From the NCBI GenBank assembly GCA_021463145.1, contig JAJTWZ010000046.1, positions 1-32,504 on the forward strand: a DNA stretch of 32,504 nt. Direction: 5' to 3'. A program made the translations under genes and the position numbers. The notes below the pieces were generated by a model. The model was given only the letters and a program-made list of their open reading frames with translations. It was not told the DNA's origin and did no database searches. Position 1 is the first letter of the stretch; each line of letters starts with the position of its first letter. Below, piece by piece: positions 1-8,938 of the stretch. The DNA comes from Blastocatellia bacterium (GTDB lineage: Bacteria; Acidobacteriota; Blastocatellia; UBA7656; JADIYM01).

Positions 1-1
1 A

Positions 2-553
2 CGGATACGAAGCATGGAGGACCCTTCATTTTCAAGCCCAAACCCCGCAACCGTTGCAATGACATGGTTTCGCCGTCGTCAAAGACCATGTGCACCCATA
101 AGAGTCGGCGTCGTGAAGGGTGACGCTGCTGGTAGCACTAGGGTCACGAGGACCGCGATTACCGTAACTCTTGAAAAGGAACATATCGGCAATTCTCTAC
201 TTGTTGCTCACGAAGGAGTTCATGCGTCCGACGGTAAGGACTGGCAAAAAACACGAAAAAGCGTCTCGATGTATGAGACCGAGTTCAATGCGTACACTGC
301 CCAAGCCCTTGTTGGCCAAGAACTCACACCGTTGGTTACTAGATACCTCAATGCCAAGGTGGCTGTCATTGGGAAGGGAGGCCGGGTGATAAACGGCATT
401 CCGATGCGAGCCGAAATTAGTAATCCGGCTTGGCGTGATGTTGACAAAGAGGTCCTGCGAACTCAGGGCATCAACTTGTTTCTAAAGACACCAAAAATAC
501 TTGGTGGTCCGTATGAGCTACTACCGGGCAACAAGACGCCGGCGTTCAAATAG
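2..553 (+). CDS. 3' part of a zincin-like metallopeptidase-domain protein (5' end outside window)
   Basis: The reading frame is open to the left edge, so the protein probably begins upstream; the first internal ATG is at 14. The visible part is about 183 residues. It contains HEGVH (codons 209-223), which fits the HExxH zinc-binding and catalytic motif. About 18 residues later comes YETEFNAY (from 272), whose glutamates could be the third zinc ligand. A short hydrophobic strand (LLVAHEG) precedes the motif, as is usual for zincins. Such domains are common as C-terminal toxin domains of polymorphic secreted proteins, but no RHS/YD repeats or other delivery module is visible here. The gene is followed 11 bases later by an exported protein, probably co-transcribed. 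Base composition is more A/T-rich than the rest of the window, suggesting recent acquisition. The zincin assignment is moderately secure; the toxin role is inference. Confidence 0.6.
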   Translation, partial: RIRSMEDPSFSSPNPATVAMTWFRRRQRPCAPIRVGVVKGDAAGSTRVTRTAITVTLEKEHIGNSLLVAHEGVHASDGKDWQKTRKSVSMYETEFNAYTAQALVGQELTPLVTRYLNAKVAVIGKGGRVINGIPMRAEISNPAWRDVDKEVLRTQGINLFLKTPKILGGPYELLPGNKTPAFK

Positions 554-564
554 GAGTATAAGGA

Positions 565-1089
565 ATGTTGCGCCTTTGCAATCCGGTGATGGCGGTGTCA
601 GTGCTTGCAATTGTTGCGATCCTGTCGTGTCCTGTAGATGGCACGGTCGCTAGTGGCAAGAGTGTGCGGCTAGTTCGATCAAAGCCACTGGTCTACATCA
701 CGTTGGAGCGAATAGGCGCACGCACTCCGCTGTACTTAAACGAAAGCAATGTGGGCGCCTGGCTGCGGCTTCACAATAACTCGCGCTGGCCCGTTGCGCT
801 CGCCGTTGGAGGCATCGAGAAAGAGTATGGGGAGGCGCTTGTTCCATACGATGTCGTTATCGGGGGGGCTCGCGGCGGCGACGTCGTTCCACGCGGATAC
901 GCGCTCGGCGACGCCCACTCGGAAGTAACCCTCGTGCCAGGCCGATCAATTGTATTTAGCGTTCCACGCGAGCATCTTGCTGCCGGAGCGTCTATTCGAG
1001 TGCCGTTCAACTTTCCTTGGGATAGACGGCCAGGATACGCAGGATATGATGACGAAGTGGAGCATTATGTTCGGTTCGCGCTCGACTGA
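565..1089 (+). CDS. Exported hypothetical protein downstream of the zincin gene
   Basis: A 174-residue protein with a GGAG Shine-Dalgarno sequence eight bases before the ATG. Residues 8-22 are a hydrophobic segment ending LSCPVDG, consistent with a signal peptide or a weak lipobox (the -2 position is atypical). The mature part carries WLRLHNNSRWP (about 66-76), a PRGYALGDAHS segment, VPGRSIVFSVPREHL (about 131-145) and a final FNFPWDR...EHYVRF block. These look like edge strands of a beta-sandwich. I have the impression that similar sequences occur as hypothetical proteins in Acidobacteriota, but cannot verify this. The position 11 bases after a putative peptidase-toxin domain makes a periplasmic immunity or partner role possible. 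It could equally be an unrelated secreted protein. No enzyme motif is visible. Confidence 0.7.
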   Translation: MLRLCNPVMAVSVLAIVAILSCPVDGTVASGKSVRLVRSKPLVYITLERIGARTPLYLNESNVGAWLRLHNNSRWPVALAVGGIEKEYGEALVPYDVVIGGARGGDVVPRGYALGDAHSEVTLVPGRSIVFSVPREHLAAGASIRVPFNFPWDRRPGYAGYDDEVEHYVRFALD

Positions 1090-1462
1090 AGTAATTCCCA
1101 GTAAAAGGTGACAGTCAAATTGTAAAAGGCCGAATTGCCGTGATTGTCCGCGCGAAGTGCTCGGAAATAACCTGGGACAGTCTTCCTTCGCGGTAACAGC
1201 TGTAGACTCAGTGACTTGCGGAAGCTTCAGCTCCGGGCGGACGACGGTCCATCTCGACTGGATCTCAAGACACCCAAGCTGGAACCGACGTCAGGCGATC
1301 GGAGCCTTGCAGGTTCTTCGCTGCGGTAAGTGGGTGACGGTAGTAGAGCCGATTTCGGATCGAATTGCAGGAGGAGAGATTCACCGGCAACAGATGCGCC
1401 GTTTATTTCGAAGCAAACGGACGAGTTGCCTCGTCCGTTTGCTTCGCCGGCCTATTCTGGCT
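1090..1462. other. Intergenic region between the zincin segment and the sugar dehydrogenase
   Basis: No convincing gene. The left part (1090-1140) is A/T-rich and composition shifts to high GC over this interval, marking the border of the probably acquired left segment. The only clear structure is a perfect inverted repeat at 1409-1446. Open frames here are antisense shadows running into the dehydrogenase gene. Confidence 0.6.
1409..1446 (-). terminator. Perfect 17-bp hairpin downstream of the sugar dehydrogenase gene
   Basis: Arms 1409-1425 and 1430-1446 are exact reverse complements with a four-base TTGC loop. The hairpin lies 16 bases past the stop codon of the leftward dehydrogenase gene. 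No run of U follows on the minus strand, so it may act with Rho or as a 3'-end stabiliser rather than as a classic intrinsic terminator. It may also block readthrough from the rightward genes. Confidence 0.65.
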
Positions 1463-4210
1463 TCACGGGCCCGTCGGCCCGAAGTTGAACACCAGATCCG
1501 CTGCTCCCGAACCGTTGGTGTTCTTCAGGAAATAGGAACCGTTCGTCAGGTCGTAGATTCCGATCGATTCGCCGCCGCTTCCGTCCCAGTTACCCGAGAT
1601 CGGCACGAAACCCATACCAGCCGCGCCGAACCCGAACGCCAGATCCGCCGAACCGCTCGAGTTCGAGTTCCGCAGGAAAAACGTCGACGTGGAACGGACG
1701 TAGATACCGACCGTGGTCGTGCCGTTCCCGTCCCAGTCGCCGACGATCGGGACGATGCCCGCGCCACCCGGGCCGAACGCGAACACCAGATCGGCGGGCC
1801 CGGGTGCGTTCGAGTTCCGAAGGAAGAACGCCCCTGTTGCCGGATCGTAGAGACCCACTGTCTCGTCGCCGTCACCGTCCCAATCGCCGTAGATCGGCGT
1901 CAGGTTCGTCCCCGGACCGCCGAAGCCGAACAACAGATTCGCGGCGCCAGGTGAATTGGCGTTGCGAAGGAAATAGGACGACGACGCCGGGTCGTAGAGC
2001 CCCGGAGTGCGGGAGTTGTTGCCATCCCAGTCGCCCGTGAGCGGTATCCAGCCGGGATTTGCCGGCCCGTAGCCGAAGAAGAAGTCGGCCGCGCCAGGCG
2101 AGTTGGAGTTCCGCAATGCGAACGTGCCGGCCGATCTGAAGTACAGACCGATCGAAGAAGCGCCGCTGGCGTCCCAATCGCCGCCCATCGGAATTCGCGA
2201 AGGTGCGTCCGCGGCAACTGCGACCACGGCGTACGTGGTCGTTCCAGCAGGCGTGACGATCTGGTGATCCTGCGCGCCTCCATCCGACCAGCCGCTGAAA
2301 GTAGTGTAAGTCGTGCCTCCAATGGTCTGAGGCAGCGTGATCCCGAGTTGCCGCTTCATTCCGACGACCGACGCCGTGTTGAGCGGAGTAGTCATCGGCT
2401 GGCCGTCGACGGTGACGTCGAGACCGGCAGGCACGGTGCGCAGCTGCAGGTTGCCGACGTTCGGGAAGATGAGCACCGTCTCGGTGTCGGGCACGTTGTT
2501 CGAGTCGCGAACCGTTAGGATGATCTCGTACCAGACGTCGGTCGCCGTCTCTCCGGTGTCCGGGATCACGAAATTGCCCGAAGTAGTTCCCGTGATCGGG
2601 CCAAGGAACGGGTGCGTGTGCTCACCGTGATGGAATACGACGCGCCAGGTGAACGCGCTCGCGGGCCTGGCGCCGTCTTCCGGATCCGTGCCGGTGCCGC
2701 TGAAGCTGATCGTCTGCCCGGCGTTGTACATCGCGTTTGCCGCCGGCGAGACGATCGTCGCCGTCGGAGGCGAGGTTCCGATGACGATCGGAATCCCTAC
2801 GCTGGTGTCCGAAAGATTCGGCGAGCCGTTGTCCGTGACCGTGAGCCGGGCCGTGACGGTCTGCGGGGCGCCCGAGTACTGATGAGTCGGGTTCGGCGCG
2901 CTCGACGACGTGCTGTCGCCGAAGTCCCACAGATAAGTCAGGGCGTCGTTGTCGGGATCCACGGTGCCTGCGCTCGAGAACGTCACGGTGAAAGGAGCCA
3001 GTCCGGCGATCGGCGATGCACTCGCCATCGCAACCGGCGAGCGGTTCGCGCCGGCAGCGTAGGTGATCCTGCGGATGTGCCCCGAATTGATCGCCGTGAA
3101 CCAGATCGCGTTGTCGAAGTACTCGATGTTCACCGGTCCGTTTGCCCCGGTGCCCCACGCTTCGTCGGCTATGACCTCGTTCGTCGGGCTGAGAACGAGA
3201 CGGCGGATGTAGTTGTCGACGTAATCGCCGTAGAAGTAGCAGTTCTGGTACTCGGTCGGAAATGTGGTTCCCGTGTAGAACGCACCGCCCGTGATCGAAG
3301 CGCCGTTCCCGCCGTGGTTGTAGACGAACACAGGATTCGTGAAATTCGAGTTCGTCGAGTTGCCCTCCGCGGTCGGCCAGCCGTAGTTGGCTCCCGGCAC
3401 GCCGATGTTCACTTCTTCCCAGGTGTTCTGCCCGACGTCGGCGATGAACAGAGCGTTCGTGCCAGGTTGGATGGTGAACCGCCACGGGTTTCGCAGCCCG
3501 TAGCACCAGATCTCCTTGCGAATGCCTGGCGTGGGATCGTTGAAGAACGGATTGTCGCTCGGGATCGTGCCGTTGAGATTGAGCCGCAGGATCTTTCCGG
3601 CGAGCGTGGTGCGACTCTGGCTGTTGGATGGCGTGGACCCGCCGTCGCCGGTCGAGATGTAGAGCTTGCCGTCGTGCGGTCCAATGCGCAGTTGTCCGCC
3701 GTTATGATTTCCCGCATCCGACGGAATCAGGTCGAGAAGGATGACCTCGGAGCCCCCGACGACGGCGTTGCCGCTCATCGTGAAGCGCGACACCCGGTTC
3801 TTTGGCGTCCCTGGCGGATTCAGGCTGCCCGAACTCGTCGTGTAATAGAGGTAGATGAACCCGTTGCTGGAAAAATTCTGGTCGATCGCGATTCCAAGCA
3901 GTCCGCGCTCGGAATTGCTCGTGCACGCGACCGTGAGCGCGGTTCCCGTACCCAATGGAGCGCCGTTCAGGTCGAAGATCCCCAGCGCGCCCCCCTGTTG
4001 ACAGACGAGGATCCGGTTGTCGGGCGTGAACGCGAATGAATTCGGAGCCGACAGGCCGGTGATGACGTTCGTTTCACTGAACCCGGCCGGCAGCGTCGTG
4101 GCGAATGCGGATGGCGTAGCAAGCCAGGCCACGCACGCGGCGGCGCCTAGTGCGGCACAGGTCCGGAGCGCCGCAAGGGCGTAGCGAATTGAGCGATGCA
4201 ATGCAGTCAC
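1463..4210 (-). CDS. Secreted PQQ-dependent glucose/sorbosone dehydrogenase-family protein with PKD domain and five tail repeats
   Basis: A 915-residue protein starting at GTG 4210, chosen because AGGAGG lies seven bases upstream; the longer frame to 4381 has no ribosome site and a non-signal N-terminus. Residues 1-31 form a signal peptide ending PSAFA. Residues about 40-385 are the GSDH six-bladed propeller: ERGLLGIA, NHNGGQL with the likely catalytic His, LYISTGDGG, GLRNPWRF and ADVGQN. Residues about 387-475 are a PKD domain with LWDFGD. An Ig-like stretch follows (about 477-578), then a domain with a VPAGLDVTVDG strand (about 580-665). The last 245 residues are five repeats of 47-50 residues, each [IV]P..G[DN]WDG....[ST].G[IL]Y....FFLRN.N..G.ADL.F.FG. 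The enzyme would oxidise sugars in the periplasm or outside the cell. The repeats resemble calcium-binding, surface-attachment tails, by inference. Confidence 0.9.
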   Translation of the reverse strand: MTALHRSIRYALAALRTCAALGAAACVAWLATPSAFATTLPAGFSETNVITGLSAPNSFAFTPDNRILVCQQGGALGIFDLNGAPLGTGTALTVACTSNSERGLLGIAIDQNFSSNGFIYLYYTTSSGSLNPPGTPKNRVSRFTMSGNAVVGGSEVILLDLIPSDAGNHNGGQLRIGPHDGKLYISTGDGGSTPSNSQSRTTLAGKILRLNLNGTIPSDNPFFNDPTPGIRKEIWCYGLRNPWRFTIQPGTNALFIADVGQNTWEEVNIGVPGANYGWPTAEGNSTNSNFTNPVFVYNHGGNGASITGGAFYTGTTFPTEYQNCYFYGDYVDNYIRRLVLSPTNEVIADEAWGTGANGPVNIEYFDNAIWFTAINSGHIRRITYAAGANRSPVAMASASPIAGLAPFTVTFSSAGTVDPDNDALTYLWDFGDSTSSSAPNPTHQYSGAPQTVTARLTVTDNGSPNLSDTSVGIPIVIGTSPPTATIVSPAANAMYNAGQTISFSGTGTDPEDGARPASAFTWRVVFHHGEHTHPFLGPITGTTSGNFVIPDTGETATDVWYEIILTVRDSNNVPDTETVLIFPNVGNLQLRTVPAGLDVTVDGQPMTTPLNTASVVGMKRQLGITLPQTIGGTTYTTFSGWSDGGAQDHQIVTPAGTTTYAVVAVAADAPSRIPMGGDWDASGASSIGLYFRSAGTFALRNSNSPGAADFFFGYGPANPGWIPLTGDWDGNNSRTPGLYDPASSSYFLRNANSPGAANLLFGFGGPGTNLTPIYGDWDGDGDETVGLYDPATGAFFLRNSNAPGPADLVFAFGPGGAGIVPIVGDWDGNGTTTVGIYVRSTSTFFLRNSNSSGSADLAFGFGAAGMGFVPISGNWDGSGGESIGIYDLTNGSYFLKNTNGSGAADLVFNFGPTGP

Positions 4211-4342
4211 GGTAAGTCCTCCTGGACACGTCGTCGAATAGGAACTGAGGCAGTGGCACGACAGGCAGGGGGACGGACTGACGGGCGTTCGCCGGTTCGT
4301 ATGTCTCGTGATGTCGAAAATCGTCGGGGACGGGGCGGGCAG

Positions 4343-4372
4343 AGTATAGCGGTTTCGTCTAGCGCGTGTCTG
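4343..4372 (-). promoter_or_regulatory. Putative sigma70-type promoter for the sugar dehydrogenase
   Basis: On the minus strand CAGACA (4372-4367), an 18-base spacer and TATACT (4348-4343) match the consensus at 4/6 and 5/6 positions. Transcription from here would give a leader of about 125 bases before GTG 4210. A TGCAATTGCA palindrome (4371-4380) borders the -35 element. Confidence 0.45.
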
Positions 4373-4499
4373 CAATTGCAACTACGACACGCTCCGGGCC
4401 TGCACGAACGCGACCGAAACGAAATCTCCCTGGTTCCGGCGCGCAACTATTCCCGAGAATTCCCGATCATGGGGCGCGGACAACAACAAGGAGGCCCCA

Positions 4500-6590
4500 A
4501 TGCTCGATCGATTGCTCTCGACGGTCACCCGACCGTTCTCGGGCGACGGTGGCCGGCGCGTTCCAGTTGGCGAAATCGCCCTTGGAGCGCTGGTCGTCGC
4601 CGTCCTCGTCATGATGATCGTTCCGCTGCCGCCAGCGGCGCTCGATTTCCTGATCGCACTCAACCTTGCCGTTTCGCTCGCTCTTCTGCTCGTCGCCCTG
4701 TGCGTCGCCGACGCATCGCGACTCGCTGCGCTGCCGTCGATCCTGTTGCTGGCGACGCTGTTTCGCCTGGGACTCAATGTCTCGACGACTCGCCTCGTCC
4801 TGCTCGACGGCAACGCCGGACGAATTGTCGAGGCCTTCGGGAAGATCGTCGTCTCGGGAAATCTCGTGGTCGGATGCGTGGTGTTCCTCGTGCTTGCGAT
4901 CGTCCAGTTCATCGTGATCGCGAAGGGCGCCGAGCGCGTCGCGGAGGTCGCCGCCAGATTCACGCTCGATGCGTTGCCAGGAAAGCAGATGGCGATAGAT
5001 GCCGATCTGCGTGCTGGCTCCGTCACGCTCGAAGAGGCCCAGGAGCGGCGACGGGGCCTCGAGCGTGAATCGCAGCTCTACGGCGCGCTCGACGGCGCGA
5101 TGAAATTCATCAAGGGAGACGCGATCGCCGGGCTGGCAATCGTCGTCGTGAACATCGTCGGCGGACTAGGCGTCGGCCTGCTTCAGAAGGGAATGTCGAT
5201 TTCCGAAGCAGCATCGCACTACGCCGTGCTGACGATTGGCGACGGACTTGCCGCGCAGCTCCCGTCGCTTCTCGTGTCGGCGACGGCCGGCCTGGTAGTC
5301 ACCCGCGTGCCGGACGGCGACACGCTTGGGGGCGACATCACCGATCAGTTTTCGGCGCAGCCCAGGGCGTTGCTTGCGACGGCCGGCCTGCTGGCAATTC
5401 TCGGATTGCTGCCCGGACTGCCGGCCGCTCCGTTCCTGGTGTTTGCCGCCGTAGCCGCAGTTGGTGGGGGACTCCGGTTTCGCCGTTCGGCTCCGCCATC
5501 TCCGCGCGAGGGACGGCCCGGCACGAGCCGCGAGGGCAGGGAGGCGGACCGCGCCCTCATTTTGACCGGCGGCACGCCGGTCAGGCTGTCGATTGGCAGC
5601 AAGCTCGCGGAGGAACTGGAAGGCCGCGAGGCGAATGCCTTTGCGAACGCGCTTCGCGACGCCAGGATGAACGTATGGGCAACACTCGGCGTGCGCTTTC
5701 CGGAAATCGCTGTCGAGACGGTCGCTACTCTCCAGCCGCTCGCCTTCGACGTCTCGATCGGTGCGGCGTCGTGCGCGTCGGGCGTGCTGCCCGAGAAGTC
5801 ATTCTGGGTGTCGGGATTCGCTCGCGATCTCGCCGCGATTCGGATAGAGGCCGTGACCGATTCAGGCCTCGTCTCGGGCCGGGAGGGTTCGTGGACGACC
5901 GGGGATGGCGCGTCGCGAGCCGCCGACGCGGGCATGACCGTTGCCGACAGACCCGCCGCGGTCGCGCGCATCGTCGCACTTGCCGTGCGATCGAACGCGG
6001 CCGAATTCCTCGGGGTGCAGGAAGCTCGCGATCTGGCTGACCAACTCGAGACCACGCATCCGGCGCTGGTCGCCGAGGTCGTGCCGCGGCTCGTCTCCCT
6101 CGCGCAGTTGGCCGACGTGCTGCGCAGGCTTGCGAGCGAGCAGGTGTCGATTCGCGATCTTCGCGGGATCTTCGAGGCAATAGCCGCGAATGCGCCGCGC
6201 GAGCCGGAACCGGCATTGCTCACAGAGCGAGTTCGGGCGCACATCCGCCGTCAGCTCACCGCTGACGCCGCCAACGGCGGGCATACCGTTCCGGTCCTCG
6301 AACTTGACGCCGAGCTCGAACTGGCGCTCCGTGAGTCGGTGCGGTACGCCGACCCGGTCGGACCGCCACCGGTCGACCCGACCGTGGCGCGCCGCATCGT
6401 CGACGCCGTGCGTGAGCTGGTGGCCCAGCAACGCGATCCCTCGGCGCCGGATCCGATCGTGCTCACGGCCTCCGAGATTCGAAGGCACGTCCGGTGGCTC
6501 GTCCAGGCCGACGCGCCGTGGCTCAGGGTCTACTCTTCGCAGGAGTTGCAGCCGGGCGTCGTTGCGCAAAGGGTCGGGACGCTCGGATAG
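4500..6590 (+). CDS. sctV: SctV, type III secretion export-gate protein (FlhA/SctV family)
   Basis: A 696-residue protein starting at ATG 4500, with AGGAGG five bases upstream. The N-terminal half (about 22-330) is the multi-helix membrane domain. It includes the family signature LDALPGKQMAIDAD (about 155-168). The C-terminal half is the cytoplasmic ring domain that binds export substrates and chaperones. VQFIVIAKG and GAMKFIKGD resemble injectisome SctV (InvA/YscV), whereas FlhA typically has NFMVI and GASKFVRGD; the C-terminus VAQRVGTLG also resembles SctV. The protein would form the nonameric inner-membrane gate of a type III secretion system. No other secretion or flagellar gene is in the window: the next gene is a phosphoglycolate phosphatase and the upstream gene is a divergent sugar dehydrogenase. 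The family is certain, SctV over FlhA is likely, and the system's location is unknown. Confidence 0.9.
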   Translation: MLDRLLSTVTRPFSGDGGRRVPVGEIALGALVVAVLVMMIVPLPPAALDFLIALNLAVSLALLLVALCVADASRLAALPSILLLATLFRLGLNVSTTRLVLLDGNAGRIVEAFGKIVVSGNLVVGCVVFLVLAIVQFIVIAKGAERVAEVAARFTLDALPGKQMAIDADLRAGSVTLEEAQERRRGLERESQLYGALDGAMKFIKGDAIAGLAIVVVNIVGGLGVGLLQKGMSISEAASHYAVLTIGDGLAAQLPSLLVSATAGLVVTRVPDGDTLGGDITDQFSAQPRALLATAGLLAILGLLPGLPAAPFLVFAAVAAVGGGLRFRRSAPPSPREGRPGTSREGREADRALILTGGTPVRLSIGSKLAEELEGREANAFANALRDARMNVWATLGVRFPEIAVETVATLQPLAFDVSIGAASCASGVLPEKSFWVSGFARDLAAIRIEAVTDSGLVSGREGSWTTGDGASRAADAGMTVADRPAAVARIVALAVRSNAAEFLGVQEARDLADQLETTHPALVAEVVPRLVSLAQLADVLRRLASEQVSIRDLRGIFEAIAANAPREPEPALLTERVRAHIRRQLTADAANGGHTVPVLELDAELELALRESVRYADPVGPPPVDPTVARRIVDAVRELVAQQRDPSAPDPIVLTASEIRRHVRWLVQADAPWLRVYSSQELQPGVVAQRVGTLG

Positions 6591-6595
6591 GGAGT

Positions 6596-6626
6596 GGACA
6601 GGACTGACGGGATTCGCAGAGGATTC
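6596..6626 (+). repeat. Dispersed 31-bp repeat, copy A
   Basis: The reverse complement of this stretch matches 13639-13669 at 25 of 31 positions. It fills most of the sctV-gph gap and contains the AGAGGA that appears to serve as ribosome site for gph. Confidence 0.55.
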
Positions 6627-6631
6627 GCCGG

Positions 6632-7354
6632 ATGGAGATCAGGCTGACGAGACCTCCGGGCGCGGTCCGCTGCGTTCTTTTCGATCTGGACGGGACGCTC
6701 GTGGATTCGCGGCGCGACATTGCGTCGGCACTCGACGACGCCCTCGAGTATCACGGGATTCCGCCCGTTGGCGTGGACCGGCTTGCACCGCTCGTCGGCG
6801 ACGGCGTCGTGAAGCTGATAGAACGCGCCCTCGACCTGACCGAAGCGCCACCGGAACTCGTTTCGAAAGTGTTGCCGGCGTATCTGGAAGCGTATGGCCG
6901 CCGACACCTCGAGTCCACGATTGCGTATCCCGGTGTTCACGCCGCCCTCGAGGGCCTGGCCGCGCGCGGCGTGGCGATGGGCGTCGTGACGAACAAGCCG
7001 CACGGGTTCTCGGTGTCGATCCTGGAGCACCTGGACATGATGCGGCATTTGCGAGTCGTCATCGGCGGCGACAGCATGCCTGCCCGCAAGCCGTCACCCG
7101 AGCCGTTGCTTGCCGCGATTGCCGCGTGCGAGTCGGACCCCGGAACGTCGGTCATCGTCGGCGACGGCGACACGGACATGCAGGCGGGCGTAGCGGCTCG
7201 GATGTACACCGTCGGCGTGACCTACGGCCTCCGGTCCGCGGCCCGGCTGCGCGAAGCCGGCGCCGGCGTGCTCATCGACCGGGTGTCCGACCTTTTCGAA
7301 GTGCTGGAGAGGAATGGTCCACGGATGACACATCGAAAGACGGATCCGATCTGA
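6632..7354 (+). CDS. gph: Phosphoglycolate phosphatase (HAD superfamily)
   Basis: A 240-residue HAD-like hydrolase, probably cleaving 2-phosphoglycolate to glycolate and phosphate in the cytoplasm. Motif I is FDLDGTLVDS (about 17-26) with the nucleophile and acid/base aspartates. Motif II is VVTNKP (about 118-123), motif III is the lysine in ARKPSPEPL, and motif IV is VGDGDTDMQAG with two metal-binding aspartates. A helical cap lies between motifs I and II, as in Gph. The ribosome site AGAGGA is eight bases before ATG 6632. The gene follows sctV by 41 bases and may share its transcript, although no functional link is known. The last dozen codons lie in a nested palindrome (7317-7383), so the tail after about residue 228 is probably repeat-derived. 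The substrate is inferred from similarity; another small phosphate ester is possible. Confidence 0.85.
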   Translation: MEIRLTRPPGAVRCVLFDLDGTLVDSRRDIASALDDALEYHGIPPVGVDRLAPLVGDGVVKLIERALDLTEAPPELVSKVLPAYLEAYGRRHLESTIAYPGVHAALEGLAARGVAMGVVTNKPHGFSVSILEHLDMMRHLRVVIGGDSMPARKPSPEPLLAAIAACESDPGTSVIVGDGDTDMQAGVAARMYTVGVTYGLRSAARLREAGAGVLIDRVSDLFEVLERNGPRMTHRKTDPI

Positions 7355-7383
7355 TCCGTCTTCTTCAGCGCCGATCCGTGGAC
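7317..7383. terminator. Nested palindrome between convergent gph and thiC
   Basis: Outer 10-bp arms at 7317-7326 and 7374-7383 are exact complements (GTCCACGGAT type). Inner 10-bp arms at 7337-7346 and 7353-7362 enclose a six-base loop. The structure spans the gph stop codon and ends eight bases from the thiC stop, so it is placed to terminate both convergent genes. It shares CCACGGATGACAC with the long inverted repeat at 15707-15807, which suggests a mobile or dispersed palindrome family. Confidence 0.6.
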
Positions 7384-7390
7384 GCGGCTC

Positions 7391-8938
<1,548 letters not shown>

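Noticed and set aside
1-553. RHS toxin C-terminus
   Set aside because: No YD repeats or RHS core signature is visible in the part present; only the zincin motif is supported.
2612-4039. 475-residue plus-strand frame antisense to the sugar dehydrogenase
   Set aside because: Arg/Asp-rich shadow translation with no motif, opposite a gene with clear domains, signal peptide and ribosome site.
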